Positions 8,041 to 17,103 are shown, counted from the first letter of the stretch. The stretch: DNA of 64,000 bases from Dendrosporobacter quercicolus (GCF_900104455.1 NZ_FNHB01000001.1:620001-684000), one strand, 5' to 3'. A program made the numbers and translations. The notes: generated from the letters alone by a model not told the origin.

Positions 8041-9219
8041 TTACGGCTTGACCGTCTCCCGGTAGATTTGTTTGCCGTCCTTTAATTCCATGATAACCGC
8101 GCTTCTGATGGCATCATGAGAAGCGTTTAAACTCATATCACCGCTTAAGCTTTTAAAAGTTTGGGTTGATGCCAATGCCGCCTGTATTTTAGCCGCTTCA
8201 AGGCTATTGGCCCGCTGGATGGCATCGACCAGCAAATAAGCTGCATCATAGCCCATAGCGGCCATAGCATCCGGCGCCTGGCCATATTCTTTCTGGTAGG
8301 CTTCAACAAATGCCTTGGAAGTCGGGTTAGCATCTTCTATTGAATAAAAATTTACATGATAAGCGTTATTTAGCGCCTGAGCGCCGCCGATCTCGACCAG
8401 CTTCGGAGAATCCCAGCCGTCACCGCCTAAAAACGCAGCAGTAATGCCCATCTCACGCGCCTGTTTAATAATTTTTCCGACCTCTTCATAATAGCCGGGA
8501 AGATAAATAAGTTCCGGATTCAAGGCTTTAATTTTGGTCAAAATCGCCTTAAAGTCCTGGTCTTTTTGCAGATAGGCCTCTTCGGCTAAAATTTGCCCGC
8601 CTTGTTTCGTATAACCATCTTTGAAGAACTGAGCCAAGCCTTTGCTGTAATCGCTGGAGTTATCAATTAAAACAACCGCTTTGGTTAATTTCAGACTATT
8701 CATCGCAAAGTTCGATGCTACAGTACCCTGAAACGGATCGATGAAGCAAGCGCGGAACACATATTCTTTTGCTTTGCCTGATGCTTCGTCAAGGGTGACT
8801 TTCGGATTGGTAGTGGCTGCTGCGACTAAAGGAATCTTGTTTACATCAGCCACAGTCGAACCGGCAATGCCGCAGGAACTGACGGTAAACCCGACAATTG
8901 CCGATACTTTATCCTGGGTGATCACTTTGGTTACAGCATTGGTTGATTCGGACGGTTCACCTTTATTGTCAACAACAACTGGCTGAATCTGCTTGCCAAG
9001 CACTCCGCCCTTGGCATTGATTTCTTTTAATGCCAGTTTTGTGCCATTAGCGGCCGCCGTTCCAAAAGAAGCAGTATTTCCGGTTAATTCGTAAACCACG
9101 CCGATTTTTATCGCATCGGAACTGGAACTGCTGCTGCTGCTGCCGCAACCGGCCACCAAGCCGGCAATCAGGCTGAAGCCGGCCAATAGGCTGAATAATT
9201 TGATACGCTTTTGTTTCAT
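8041..9219 (-). CDS. Branched-chain amino-acid ABC transporter substrate-binding lipoprotein (LivK family)
   Basis: 392 residues. The ATG at 9219 is preferred over an in-frame TTG three bases earlier because GGGGGAG lies six bases upstream. A lipoprotein signal ends in LIAGLVAGC, so the mature protein would be tethered at Cys ~26; a run of serines follows. The body fits the two-lobed LivK/LivJ fold (IKIGVVYELTGNTASFG, GYDAAYLLVDAI). It would deliver leucine, isoleucine, valine or a related ligand to an ABC permease, but no permease or ATPase gene is nearby. It is a single-gene unit with its own terminator. Confidence 0.92.
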   Translation of the reverse strand: MKQKRIKLFSLLAGFSLIAGLVAGCGSSSSSSSSDAIKIGVVYELTGNTASFGTAAANGTKLALKEINAKGGVLGKQIQPVVVDNKGEPSESTNAVTKVITQDKVSAIVGFTVSSCGIAGSTVADVNKIPLVAAATTNPKVTLDEASGKAKEYVFRACFIDPFQGTVASNFAMNSLKLTKAVVLIDNSSDYSKGLAQFFKDGYTKQGGQILAEEAYLQKDQDFKAILTKIKALNPELIYLPGYYEEVGKIIKQAREMGITAAFLGGDGWDSPKLVEIGGAQALNNAYHVNFYSIEDANPTSKAFVEAYQKEYGQAPDAMAAMGYDAAYLLVDAIQRANSLEAAKIQAALASTQTFKSLSGDMSLNASHDAIRSAVIMELKDGKQIYRETVKP

Positions 9220-9319
9220 CAATTTCTCCCCCTCAGTAATTCTCTCTTCACCGCTTTATCTCAATTATGCCTATGCTCTGTTATCCACCTCCCTGTAAAC
9301 AATGTAAAGCTTTTTAAGC

Positions 9320-9367
9320 AAAAAAAAGCTTTCGGAAAAGTATCGTCAAATACTTTTCCAAAAGCTT
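9320..9367 (-). terminator. Intrinsic terminator downstream of pgeF
   Basis: A 17-bp stem with one mismatch (9326-9343 with 9350-9367) and a 6-base loop. On the minus strand it is followed by a run of seven or more T. It ends the leftward radical-SAM/pgeF unit. The stretch 9368-9490 between it and the gene holds nothing else that I can name. Confidence 0.88.
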
Positions 9368-9490
9368 CATCGCAATTAAATATGAACTTATAAATCATTA
9401 TAATTTGTGTTCCTGAAAAATACAAGTATTTTTTTTGAGTATCGTGACAGTTTTCGACGAGCCCAACAGGTACTAGGATATGTTTTAAAA

Positions 9491-10306
9491 CTAGCCCTTC
9501 AGGCTAATGACCGCGCCAATACGGCCTGTCAGGCCTCGCTCCGCCCGGTACGAAAAAAACAAACTGGTATTGCAGGCGGTACAAACGCCGCTTATTTCAA
9601 TGTTACGGGTTAAAACACCGATTTCAGCCAATTGAATTTGATTGGCCAGCCATAAGTTGAGCCGCCATTTTTCACCCTCCGGTTTCAGCATAGCCTGCCA
9701 GTGCTCAAACTGCGCTTTGCATTGACTGGCCACAACATCATCCACCTCGTAACAGCAAGGACCGATGGAAGGGGCTATGCCGACCAGGCACTCCTGAGGC
9801 CTCGTGCCAAAATGATCGCGCATGGCCAGAACTGTCTTTTGCGCAATTTTGGCAACAGTGCCCTTCCAGCCTGCGTGGCTGACGCCAATTGCTTTATTGA
9901 CAGGATCGACAATCAGTACCGGAACACAATCAGCAAACAATAGCAGCAGCGGCAAATCCGGTGTATTGGTGATCAAAGCATCGGTCGCCGCCAGGGCATC
10001 GCCAAACTCGTATGCCCCTTTGCCGGCGTCTGCCGCCTCAACCAGCATCACCTTGGAGCCGTGCACTTGCTCGGCCGTAACCACTTTGCTCAATTCAATG
10101 CCGGTGGCCTGACAAAACATTTTCCGGTTTAACCTGACGGCATCCCCAGCATCGCCGGTATGCAAACCGAGATTTAAAGTTGCAAAAGGCGCCTGACTTC
10201 TCCCCCCTAATCGTGTTGAAACAGCATGCGCCACAGTCGCACTGTCAAAATGAGAAAACCAGCCGTACCAAACGCCATTGGGCGCATTGCTTAAAGAAAA
10301 TCCCAC
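9491..10306 (-). CDS. pgeF: Peptidoglycan editing factor PgeF (YfiH/YlmD, laccase-like fold)
   Basis: 271 residues, the usual length. Family landmarks are all present: TAEQVHGSKV, ADCVPVLIVD, SHAGWKGTVAKI, IAPSIGPCCYEV, and a C-terminal CTACNTSLFFSYRAERGLTGR. The His/Cys residues in VHG, ADC, HAGW and GPCCYEV are the metal ligands of this family. PgeF homologues remove wrongly incorporated serine from peptidoglycan precursors; some also act as purine nucleosidases or polyphenol oxidases. The gene overlaps the end of the radical-SAM gene by 16 bases, so the two are probably co-translated. Confidence 0.93.
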   Translation of the reverse strand: MGFSLSNAPNGVWYGWFSHFDSATVAHAVSTRLGGRSQAPFATLNLGLHTGDAGDAVRLNRKMFCQATGIELSKVVTAEQVHGSKVMLVEAADAGKGAYEFGDALAATDALITNTPDLPLLLLFADCVPVLIVDPVNKAIGVSHAGWKGTVAKIAQKTVLAMRDHFGTRPQECLVGIAPSIGPCCYEVDDVVASQCKAQFEHWQAMLKPEGEKWRLNLWLANQIQLAEIGVLTRNIEISGVCTACNTSLFFSYRAERGLTGRIGAVISLKG

Positions 10307-12075
10307 GCTGACGATTCCTCCTTTGCTTTAGCGGCACAGATACCGCACCGTGTACAGCCTTCGGTGCAGGGAACAGTAAATTGCCCGGTTTGGGCCTTTT
10401 CGAGCTCGTGCTTAAGGTATGCGGCGTCAAAGCCCATGTTGAGTTTCTGCCAGGGCAAAGTTTCCTGTAACGGGCGTTTTCTGTACAAATAAAACGCTTC
10501 TTGTAATTGATGTTCTTTCAAGGCTTTCTTAAAATATTTGCTGCCCCCGAGTCTGCAGGCGGTCAGCAAAACAGCGCCCAGCCTGCGGTCGCCGCGGGCC
10601 AGAATTCCCTGGACATAGGCTTCTTTGGGTGATTCAATCAGTAGTTCAATTCCTTTTTGGTTACGCAGAGCGGACTGCAGAAATTTCAGCTTCTGTTCCA
10701 CTTCCCTGACCCCGGCCATAGGCAGCCACTGAAAAGGCGTAAACGGTTTGGGAATAAAGGGATTGATACTCAGTGTCAGCAGGCCTTTGCTGCCGTTGCT
10801 GCCCATATAAGCCTTGATTCTTACGGCCATTGCCGCAATGGCTTCAATATCGCTGTTATCCTCATATGGCAGGCCAATCATGATATAAAGTCTTACATTT
10901 GGTATGCCAGCCTGACTGGCCATAGAAATTGATTTAGCCAAATGCTCATCGGTAATCCCTTTATTGATAACGTTACGCAGTCTGGCGCTGGCGGCTTCCG
11001 GCGCTAAGGTGATGGTTCGCTGCCCGCTTGAAGCCAAAGCGGCTACCAGGCTTTCGGTTAATGAATCGGCCCGCAGCGAAGCAACCGAAAGACCCATGCC
11101 TAACGCAGTAATATTGGTGCAAAGTTGATCAATCTGAGGATAGTCCGATATTGCCGCTCCCATTAAACCGACTTTTTTATGCAGCAGCCGGGCCTGCATA
11201 ACTGCATTCATTATGTTATCCAGCGACCTGACTCTTGGCCGCCGGTAGCAATAACCCGCCATGCAAAACCGGCAATGCCGTCCACAGCCGCGCGCCACTT
11301 CAATAAGATACAGGTCTTTAAACTCCGTGTCGGCCGTAACAATAACAGTCTGCGCCGAATGCCGATCCAATTCTTTTATCCAGCGCTTATTGATCGTCTC
11401 AGGTACTTCACCGACAGTTGTAATTTTGCTGACCGTGCCATCGTCATGATAAGCGTGACGATAAAACCTTGGCACATAGACGCCTTCAAGCCGGGCTAGT
11501 TTCAACAGCAAGGCCTCTCTGGACAAATGTTCGCCGCAGCCTTCATAATACTGGTCCAATAGCTCATGAATGACCTCCTCACCTTCACCGATAATAAAAA
11601 CATCAATAAAATCGGTTAACGGTTCAGGATTAAATGTTGCGCAGGGGCCGCCGGCAATAATGACCGGATCACCGTCAACTCTTTCGTCCGCCAATAATGG
11701 AACTTTGCCCAGTGACAGTATTTTCAGGATATTAAAATAATCCATTTCAAAAGTAATCGCAAACCCGATTAAAGGAAATTCGTATAGTGGCCGCTGTGTT
11801 TCAATTGTCATCAGCGGTGTATTGGTGCGGATATATTCCTGTTCTGCTTTTCGATCCGGCATAAACAGCCTTTCGCAAGCGGTATCGGTACGACTATTTA
11901 TAGCTTGATAGATAATTTGCAAGCCTAAATTGGACATTCCCACATGATAAGTATTGGGATAAATGAGCGCAAAACCATTGCGCGCCCCAGGCGCGAATAC
12001 CGTTGCTCCCTGTTCCCGGGCCAGCACTGTTTGCAATTGCTCCTTTAAATACCACGACAATAAAACCCACTCCAT
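10291..12075 (-). CDS. B12-binding-like radical SAM protein (TIGR03960 type)
   Basis: 594 residues. The N-terminal ~200 residues resemble the B12-binding-like region of this family (NTYHVGMSNLGLQIIYQAIN, GGPCATFNPEPLTDFIDVFIIGEGEE). The radical SAM cluster motif is CGRHCRFC (C-x3-C-x2-C) near residue 270, followed by YRRPRVRS. A C-terminal cysteine-rich segment CTEGCTRCGIC may hold a further metal or cluster. The family is common in Firmicutes; I know no established substrate. The DUF2344 partner often next to it is not seen here; pgeF follows instead with a 16-base overlap. Confidence 0.85.
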   Translation of the reverse strand: MEWVLLSWYLKEQLQTVLAREQGATVFAPGARNGFALIYPNTYHVGMSNLGLQIIYQAINSRTDTACERLFMPDRKAEQEYIRTNTPLMTIETQRPLYEFPLIGFAITFEMDYFNILKILSLGKVPLLADERVDGDPVIIAGGPCATFNPEPLTDFIDVFIIGEGEEVIHELLDQYYEGCGEHLSREALLLKLARLEGVYVPRFYRHAYHDDGTVSKITTVGEVPETINKRWIKELDRHSAQTVIVTADTEFKDLYLIEVARGCGRHCRFCMAGYCYRRPRVRSLDNIMNAVMQARLLHKKVGLMGAAISDYPQIDQLCTNITALGMGLSVASLRADSLTESLVAALASSGQRTITLAPEAASARLRNVINKGITDEHLAKSISMASQAGIPNVRLYIMIGLPYEDNSDIEAIAAMAVRIKAYMGSNGSKGLLTLSINPFIPKPFTPFQWLPMAGVREVEQKLKFLQSALRNQKGIELLIESPKEAYVQGILARGDRRLGAVLLTACRLGGSKYFKKALKEHQLQEAFYLYRKRPLQETLPWQKLNMGFDAAYLKHELEKAQTGQFTVPCTEGCTRCGICAAKAKEESSAWDFL

Positions 12076-12149
12076 TTATACGATCGACAAATTCAATAAA
12101 TGCTCATTATAGCTTTTCCTTTAAAAAAAATCTTAGTATCTTGCGCTAT

Positions 12150-12186
12150 AAAAGGGTGCTCCAAATGCTTGGCATTTGAGTCACCC
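12150..12186 (-). terminator. Terminator hairpin of nrdG, member of a repeated hairpin family
   Basis: GGGTG-CT-c-CAAATGC / GCATTTG-AG-t-CACCC, a 14-bp stem with two one-base bulges and a TTG loop (12154-12186); the minus-strand product is followed by TTTTATAG. The layout matches the hairpins at 16026, 19741 and 34498. Confidence 0.75.
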
Positions 12187-12247
12187 CTGAACAAAGCCGG
12201 TTTTCGTTCTTTGCTTTACCGGTGCTTAGAACGTCTGATCCAAGAAA

Positions 12248-12775
12248 TCATCCATTACTGCAAAGCTCCCGACTGTCGCTCCACAACACAACGCGGCCGG
12301 TATGCAAGGACTGTCCGACATCAACTAACCGTTGATTGCTGGAACCGCGAAAAGCCAGTCTCAAGTCACGTTTATCCAGCATAAAAGGTCCATCAACTAA
12401 AATATCGGTGGCATAAAGCAATTCCCTGATTGCAGGGTTAGCCACAGACATTGCCAGCAGCTGCTCAAAAGCATAACCGCTATAGGTAACAAGATTTAAT
12501 CCTCTGGCTGTGATTTTTTTCGCCAGATAAGCCAGCGGAGCGGCCTGCAAAAAGGGTTCACCCCCGGAAAATGTTACCCCGCGGATTAATTTGGTTTTAT
12601 TGATGATCTTCATCAGCTCATCAATCGCCATCGTTTTTCCGGCCATTGGGTCATGCGTCTCTACATTGTGGCACCCGGCGCAATTGTGAAAACACCCTTG
12701 CGTAAAGATCACCAGCCTTAGCCCCGGTCCGTCCACCACACTGTCTTTTAATATGCCGGCAATTCGTAAATCCAT
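12248..12775 (-). CDS. nrdG: Anaerobic ribonucleotide reductase activating protein NrdG
   Basis: 175 residues. This small radical SAM enzyme has the cluster motif CFHNCAGCHN (C-x3-C-x2-C) at ~residues 29-37 and TFSGGEPFLQ as the SAM-binding GGE region. It installs the glycyl radical on NrdD using SAM and a reduced 4Fe-4S cluster. It follows nrdD by 25 bases and is last in the nrdR-nrdD-nrdG operon, whose terminator is at 12150-12186. Some C-terminal residues differ from better-known homologues, but all core motifs are intact. Confidence 0.95.
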   Translation of the reverse strand: MDLRIAGILKDSVVDGPGLRLVIFTQGCFHNCAGCHNVETHDPMAGKTMAIDELMKIINKTKLIRGVTFSGGEPFLQAAPLAYLAKKITARGLNLVTYSGYAFEQLLAMSVANPAIRELLYATDILVDGPFMLDKRDLRLAFRGSSNQRLVDVGQSLHTGRVVLWSDSRELCSNG

Positions 12776-12800
12776 TTTTAATCACCTGAATGTTAAATAA

Positions 12801-14813
12801 TTAAGAATGAGCTACCCGCTCTTTTAATTCAACGCCTTTTGCATCATTAAATCTATCCACAGTACTCAAATAGCCGGTAATGCGCCTAACCCGCCTGATG
12901 CTCTCGGTATGGCAGGAAGGACAGTAATCGGTATCAATAACGCCTAAATACCCGCAGCCCTCACAAAAATCAACCGGAAAATTCACTCCGGCATAGCCAA
13001 TATCGCATTCTTTCATATAGCGTAAAATATCTTCCACCGCAGTTAAATTGTTCACGGGCGGCGCGTCGAATTCCACATAGCTGATATGGCCGGCATTGGT
13101 ATATTTATGATAAACTCCCTCCAGCCTGATTTTATCATAAGCGCTAATAGGATAATTTACCGGTATGTGAAAAGAATTTGTATAATAATCTTTATCGGTC
13201 ACACCGGGAATCAAACCGTATTCACGGCGGTCCATTTTGACAAACCGCCCGGACAATCCTTCCGCCGGCGTAGCCAGCAGTGTAAAGTTAAGCTGATGCC
13301 TGCCGGCGGCTTTATCCAGTTTATTGCGCATAAAGGCAACAATCTCTTCGCCTAAGGCCTGAGCTTCTTGGTTCTCGCCATGATGCGACCCGGTTAAAGC
13401 CAGCAGGGTTTCCGCCAAGCCAATGAAGCCGACCGATAATGAGCCGTGCTGAATCACACTGGCAATCGAATCGCTGAATGACAATTGATCGGAATCAAGG
13501 TATAACCCCTGACCCATTAAAAACGGCATGTCCTTGACCTTAAGGCCGGCTTGAATCTGATAGCGGTGCAAAAGCTGGTCACACGTCAGATCAATCAGGT
13601 CAGACAAGCTTTGGTAAAATTTCATTATATTTCTTTCCGCCTTAATGGCCAAACGGGGCAGATTAATTGTTGTAAAGCTTAAATTCCCCCGTCCGTCGGT
13701 AACCTCGGGACCGCATACATTTGACATTACGCGGGTGCGGCAGCCCATATAGCCGACCTGATCGCCATAGGGGCGGTTAAAGGACGAATCCATAAAACTA
13801 AAGGTTGGATTTAAACGCTGGGAGGCAACCCGGATGGCCAGTTTAAATAAATCATAATTGGGATCACCGGCATTTAAATTAATCCCCTCCTTGATCCGGA
13901 AAATAATATTCGGGAAGATCGGGTTCTCCCCTCTTCCCAGGCCTTTTTCATAAGCCAGCAGGATATTTTTTATCACCATCCGGCCGGGCGGCGTTATGTC
14001 TGTGCCAATGTTAAGGCTGGAAAATGGCACTTGCGCTCCGGCCCGGCTATGCATGCTGTTTAAATTATAAATCAGCGCTTCCATTGCCTGATAGACTTCC
14101 GCCTCGCCGGCTTTAGCCATAAAGGGAGCCATATCACGATCAAAAAACGCAAACGACTGACCGCCATGCATATCGTTCTGCGAGCTTTGTAAAATAATGG
14201 CCGCCAAGGCCGTTGCCGAAGCCGGCCGTTTCGGCGGACGGATAAAACCATGTCCGTTATTAAAGCCGGACTGTAAAAGCTTGCCCAGCGGAATATGGAC
14301 GCATGTGAGTGTCTTGCCGTAAAAATCAAGATCATGAATATGGATATCGCCGCGAATATGCGCGGATGAGATATTCTCCGGTATCAGCCGGTTAAGATAG
14401 TAAGCTTTACTTGCTGCGCTGGCAATTTGCAGCATTTTTGCTGACGGGGAATTGGACACATTTGCGTTTTCACGATTGGTTTCAATTAAAATGTCGGCCA
14501 CCGCATCCATTAAGTCCGACTTTGCGTCCCGCATTCTGGTGCGCTTATCCCGGTAAAGAATGTAGGCTTTGGCTGTTTTGGCATGGCCCCGTTCAATCAG
14601 CACCTTCTCTACCGTATCCTGGACATCCTCTACGCTGAATACTCTGCCGCTGTGCCGTTGTTTGAGATGCTTTAACACATCCAGCGTTAACTCTATTGCA
14701 AGCTGCTTGTCCGCCCCGCCGACAGCTTTGGCAGCTTTAAAAATGGCATCGGTAATATTCCCCTCATCAAATTCAACTTCCCGCCCGTCCCGTTTCCTAA
14801 TCTTTGTAAACAT
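12801..14813 (-). CDS. nrdD: Anaerobic ribonucleoside-triphosphate reductase NrdD
   Basis: 670 residues. An N-terminal ATP-cone (KIRKRDGREVEFDEGNI, ~1-90) provides allosteric control. The central barrel has the family stretches NDMHGGQSFAFFD and NLNSMHSRAGAQVPFSS. The C-terminus has the zinc site CEGCGYLG...CPSCH and then RRITGYLST, whose Gly carries the radical. It makes dNTPs without oxygen. Its ATG shares one base with the nrdR stop codon (TAATG), so expression is coupled to the repressor gene; nrdG follows. Confidence 0.97.
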   Translation of the reverse strand: MFTKIRKRDGREVEFDEGNITDAIFKAAKAVGGADKQLAIELTLDVLKHLKQRHSGRVFSVEDVQDTVEKVLIERGHAKTAKAYILYRDKRTRMRDAKSDLMDAVADILIETNRENANVSNSPSAKMLQIASAASKAYYLNRLIPENISSAHIRGDIHIHDLDFYGKTLTCVHIPLGKLLQSGFNNGHGFIRPPKRPASATALAAIILQSSQNDMHGGQSFAFFDRDMAPFMAKAGEAEVYQAMEALIYNLNSMHSRAGAQVPFSSLNIGTDITPPGRMVIKNILLAYEKGLGRGENPIFPNIIFRIKEGINLNAGDPNYDLFKLAIRVASQRLNPTFSFMDSSFNRPYGDQVGYMGCRTRVMSNVCGPEVTDGRGNLSFTTINLPRLAIKAERNIMKFYQSLSDLIDLTCDQLLHRYQIQAGLKVKDMPFLMGQGLYLDSDQLSFSDSIASVIQHGSLSVGFIGLAETLLALTGSHHGENQEAQALGEEIVAFMRNKLDKAAGRHQLNFTLLATPAEGLSGRFVKMDRREYGLIPGVTDKDYYTNSFHIPVNYPISAYDKIRLEGVYHKYTNAGHISYVEFDAPPVNNLTAVEDILRYMKECDIGYAGVNFPVDFCEGCGYLGVIDTDYCPSCHTESIRRVRRITGYLSTVDRFNDAKGVELKERVAHS

Positions 14814-15304
14814 TATGATTCCTCACTTTTCGCAATATCGCCTTCCGGCTTTTGCACTTTCATCAAGTTTTCCAGTTCCTGCATAAAATTATTGATATCG
14901 GCAAATTGACGGTAAACTGATGCAAATCGCACATAGGCTACCTGATCAACCTCCCGCAAATGCCGCATGACCAATTCACCGATCGTTTGGGTAGGTATTT
15001 CCCGTTCCAGGGAATTTCTAATTTCCTTTTCAATCCGGTCAGCAACAGACTCAATCGTATCAATTGAAATCGGACGTTTTTCACAGGCCCTGATCAATCC
15101 GGTCAACAGCTTGTTTCGTTCAAACATTACCCGGCGGCCATCTTTTTTTATCACCATTAAAGGAATTTGCTCAACAACCTCATAAGTAGTAAATCGCTTG
15201 CCACAGGTTAAACATTCCCGCCTGCGCCGTATGGAAACGCCCTCTTCAGCTGAACGTGAATCAATTACCTTACTTTCGGCCCATCCACAAAATGGACAAC
15301 GCAT
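14813..15304 (-). CDS. nrdR: Transcriptional repressor NrdR
   Basis: 163 residues. A zinc ribbon starts the protein (MRCPFCG...[12 protein letters not shown]), and an ATP-cone covers ~49-139 ([20 protein letters not shown]). NrdR senses the dATP/ATP balance and represses ribonucleotide reductase genes. The gene is first of nrdR-nrdD-nrdG, which places the repressor under its own control through the two boxes upstream at 15405-15458. The C-terminal tail of ~15 residues past the cone is Lys/Glu-rich and probably disordered. Confidence 0.97.
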   Translation of the reverse strand: MRCPFCGWAESKVIDSRSAEEGVSIRRRRECLTCGKRFTTYEVVEQIPLMVIKKDGRRVMFERNKLLTGLIRACEKRPISIDTIESVADRIEKEIRNSLEREIPTQTIGELVMRHLREVDQVAYVRFASVYRQFADINNFMQELENLMKVQKPEGDIAKSEES

Positions 15305-15348
15305 ACATCCACCCCTTTAGCCCATATCCAACACAAAATGAGATTTAA

Positions 15349-15376
15349 TTGAGGCGGAGCAGGAACTCCACCTCAA
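15349..15376. other. Hairpin in the nrdR leader
   Basis: TTGAGG-c-GGAG / CTCC-a-CCTCAA with a 6-base loop, between the NrdR boxes and the nrdR start codon. No T-tract follows on the minus strand, so it is not a classical terminator; an mRNA-stability or leader structure is possible. Confidence 0.45.
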
Positions 15377-15404
15377 TCATTGCTGCAGGGCTTAAATCAC
15401 GCTG

Positions 15405-15458
15405 AGTTATCTATATATTGTATTCATATCTATAAAATTACGCCATATATTGTATAAT
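15405..15458 (-). promoter_or_regulatory. Two NrdR boxes 32 bp apart upstream of nrdR-nrdD-nrdG
   Basis: Core 1, CTATATATTG at 15411-15420, fits the NrdR box core exactly. Core 2, CCATATATTG at 15443-15452, has one mismatch. The 32-bp spacing is about three helical turns on one face of the DNA, the usual arrangement for cooperative NrdR binding. Both lie in the AT-rich promoter region of the operon. Confidence 0.8.
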
Positions 15459-15482
15459 TCCTGCAACAAAAATCAAACTAAA

Positions 15483-15518
15483 AATAAAAAACGCGATCCT
15501 GACGGTTCGCGTTTTTTT
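15483..15518 (-). terminator. Terminator of the first YlmC/YmxH gene
   Basis: CGCGA-CC stem flanked by A and T runs on both sides (around 15492-15511), so it can work in both directions. The stop codon of the gene at 15517-15813 lies inside the T-run. Confidence 0.85.
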
Positions 15519-15813
15519 ATTTCTCCAAGGGTTTTATATCCGCAAAAGTCACTGATTCCACCAGTATTACATCAATGCCAATCTTAACAATTTTCTCCCA
15601 GGGAATGACAATATCGGTATTGCGGCCGAATAATCCCAGGATTTTTCCTGACCCCGGAACTACAATCGCCGTAAGTTTACCGGAATCAACATCTATTTCG
15701 ATATCAGTGATAGCACCCAGGCGTTTGCCATCGATAATATTGATCACTTCCTTCATTTTCAGGTCAGAAATACAACTGGAATATTCACTGTTGCTATTTC
15801 TTAGCTTCACCAT
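15517..15813 (-). CDS. YlmC/YmxH-type sporulation protein (PRC-barrel)
   Basis: 98 residues. A PRC-barrel covers ~20-92 with the YlmC/YmxH signature KEVINIIDGKRLGAITDIEIDVDSG... and LGLFGRNTDIVIPWEKI. Members are widespread in spore formers, and B. subtilis YmxH-type genes sit near sporulation loci; the molecular role is not settled. It forms its own unit, with a terminator overlapping its stop. A second copy at 30723-30980 shares most of the barrel. The N-terminal 18 residues differ between the copies. Confidence 0.88.
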   Translation of the reverse strand: MVKLRNSNSEYSSCISDLKMKEVINIIDGKRLGAITDIEIDVDSGKLTAIVVPGSGKILGLFGRNTDIVIPWEKIVKIGIDVILVESVTFADIKPLEK

Positions 15814-16138
15814 CCATCACCTCATTAAAAGGCTATGACAAGCATTCAGTTTATAGTACAGTTTTTTCCCAGTGCCTTGGCACAGTTAGATGTTAGTTTT
15901 AGACGACGCCGTATTACGGTAATTCATCCGTCAGTAGCTGCAGCATTCAGGGCTTGGACGCAAGGTACTGGCAGGCAGGGCGGCTGAGCAGAAAAGATCG
16001 GCACTTAGAATTGCTGAGTGTTAGACAAGAGGGTGTCTTAAAATGCCAAAGCATTTAAGACACCCTCTTGCCCGCTAAACTGTCTGCTTGTCAGCAAAGC
16101 AATACTTTTTGCATCCTATGGATTTAACACCCGTTGCA
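15814..16138. other. Non-coding gap with one strong hairpin
   Basis: About 325 bases between the YlmC gene and the next gene. No reading frame with a plausible start was found on either strand. The only clear structure is the long hairpin at 16026-16070. Confidence 0.5.
16026..16070. repeat. Long hairpin, member of a repeated hairpin family
   Basis: CAAGAGGGTGTCTTAAA pairs with its complement ending at 16070; with the inner ATGC/GCAT and a CAAA loop, only one A is bulged. It lies past the stop of the leftward gene at 16139 and probably serves as terminator or 3'-end stabiliser. Its T-tract is weak (CTCTTGTCT on the minus strand). Confidence 0.8.
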
Positions 16139-16453
16139 TTAGTGACGCTGGTGCTCAACTCTAATGGCCCGCAATGCTCTTTCATGGCGCTCTTTTTCCT
16201 GCTTTTGGCGCTCTTTCCATTGCTTTCTGCTTTCATTGGGGCGGCGTTTCATTTCTTTTTCATGACGTTCATTTTCGCGGCGTTCTTGTTGCATTCGGTC
16301 TTGGCCATGCCGTCCTTTGTCCCGTTCAGAATGCTGTGCAATCCAGGGGGGAGAATCATGGCCAGGCGCCGCCTCAGTTACCGCCGCTCCCAGCCCTAGC
16401 TGCAAAAGAACTGCCAATGAAAAAGCCGCTATTTTTTTACCTGCACTGTTCAT
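16139..16453 (-). CDS. Small secreted, highly charged protein of unknown function
   Basis: 104 residues; GCGAGGATATT precedes the ATG. A clear signal peptide (~6-28, LAVLLQLGLGAAVTEAA) is followed by an extremely charged body rich in Arg, Glu, Lys, Gln and His, with repeated RER/KERQ patterns that would form a single long helix. No cysteine and no known motif. It would be exported to the periplasm or cell surface. His/Glu richness might suggest metal or polyanion binding, but that is speculation. It stands alone, with the hairpin at 16026-16070 downstream. Confidence 0.65.
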   Translation of the reverse strand: MNSAGKKIAAFSLAVLLQLGLGAAVTEAAPGHDSPPWIAQHSERDKGRHGQDRMQQERRENERHEKEMKRRPNESRKQWKERQKQEKERHERALRAIRVEHQRH

Positions 16454-16617
16454 AATATCCTCGCCTTCCTATTAGACTTTATCGCCAATATCGTTAGCTC
16501 TCAATTGGTGTTTCAGGAATACCAAAGAGCATACTAGCTACACCAGTTGCCCGGTTGCTCTGAGGTTATGCTTAGTATATCTGGTATCTTTTAGAATATA
16601 TATAGAAAAACCTGGAT

Positions 16618-16645
16618 AACAAAAAAAAAGCCGTCGAGACGGCTA
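16618..16645 (-). terminator. Short GC-rich terminator
   Basis: AGCCGTC (16629-16635) and GACGGCT (16638-16644) are complementary and on the minus strand are followed by a run of nine T. The effective loop is TCGA or slightly larger. It lies downstream of the small frame at 16703-16864 and is an argument that this frame is transcribed. Confidence 0.85.
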
Positions 16646-16702
16646 TGCCATGATATGAAATCAACGAAAAGCAAATAAGTATTGTTCTGCCATAATCGCC
16701 AG

Positions 16703-16864
16703 CTAAGAACGATTATAAATAATTTGACTTACTTCCTGGCTATCATTAAATACTTCTTGATACTGGCAACGTGAACGCTCACTTTTCCGTAATGTTTGCT
16801 TTCTTTTACGATTAAACAAATCTACAACATTCATGCTGAATATATCGCGCAACCGCGTCCTCAC
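16703..16864 (-). CDS. Possible small basic protein, 53 residues
   Basis: A GTG-started frame (a second GTG at 16873 is possible) with AAAGG nine bases upstream, ending at TAG 16703-16705. The product is basic and hydrophilic: it starts MRTRLRDIFSMNVVDLF, then KRKQTLRKSERSR, and ends in IIYNRS. A strong leftward terminator follows at 16618-16645. I do not recognise a family. Frame, ribosome site and terminator agree in direction, which is the main support; chance cannot be excluded at this length. Confidence 0.4.
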   Translation of the reverse strand: MRTRLRDIFSMNVVDLFNRKRKQTLRKSERSRCQYQEVFNDSQEVSQIIYNRS

Positions 16865-17001
16865 ACCATTCACAACCTTTCTAAACTGCGCAAAGAATGA
16901 TCTTGCGGGCGATACGGAGACCTAACGTTTTATATTTTATCATATTTTGCGTCAGTTTTCTGCCGGAAATTTTTGCAAAGGAATTAAGATAATGTTTACA
17001 T

Positions 17002-17103
17002 TTAATACATGTGATTCTTTTTACAATAGTATAAAAAAGCGTAGCCAAAAAACACCAACGCTGTCAGCACACCTAACACAATTCCGCCAAAAAAGCTGTA
17101 CAC
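17002..17103 (-). CDS. Small single-span membrane protein, 33 residues
   Basis: GTG start at 17103 with AAGGGGG nine bases upstream (17113-17119). The product begins MYSFFGGIVLGVLTALVFF and ends GYAFLYYCKKNHMY: one Gly-rich transmembrane helix and a short basic tail, a typical layout for small bacterial membrane proteins. No neighbour in the same operon is evident. Function is unknown; small proteins of this type often modulate a larger membrane partner or belong to the spore coat/membrane set. Confidence 0.5.
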   Translation of the reverse strand: MYSFFGGIVLGVLTALVFFGYAFLYYCKKNHMY

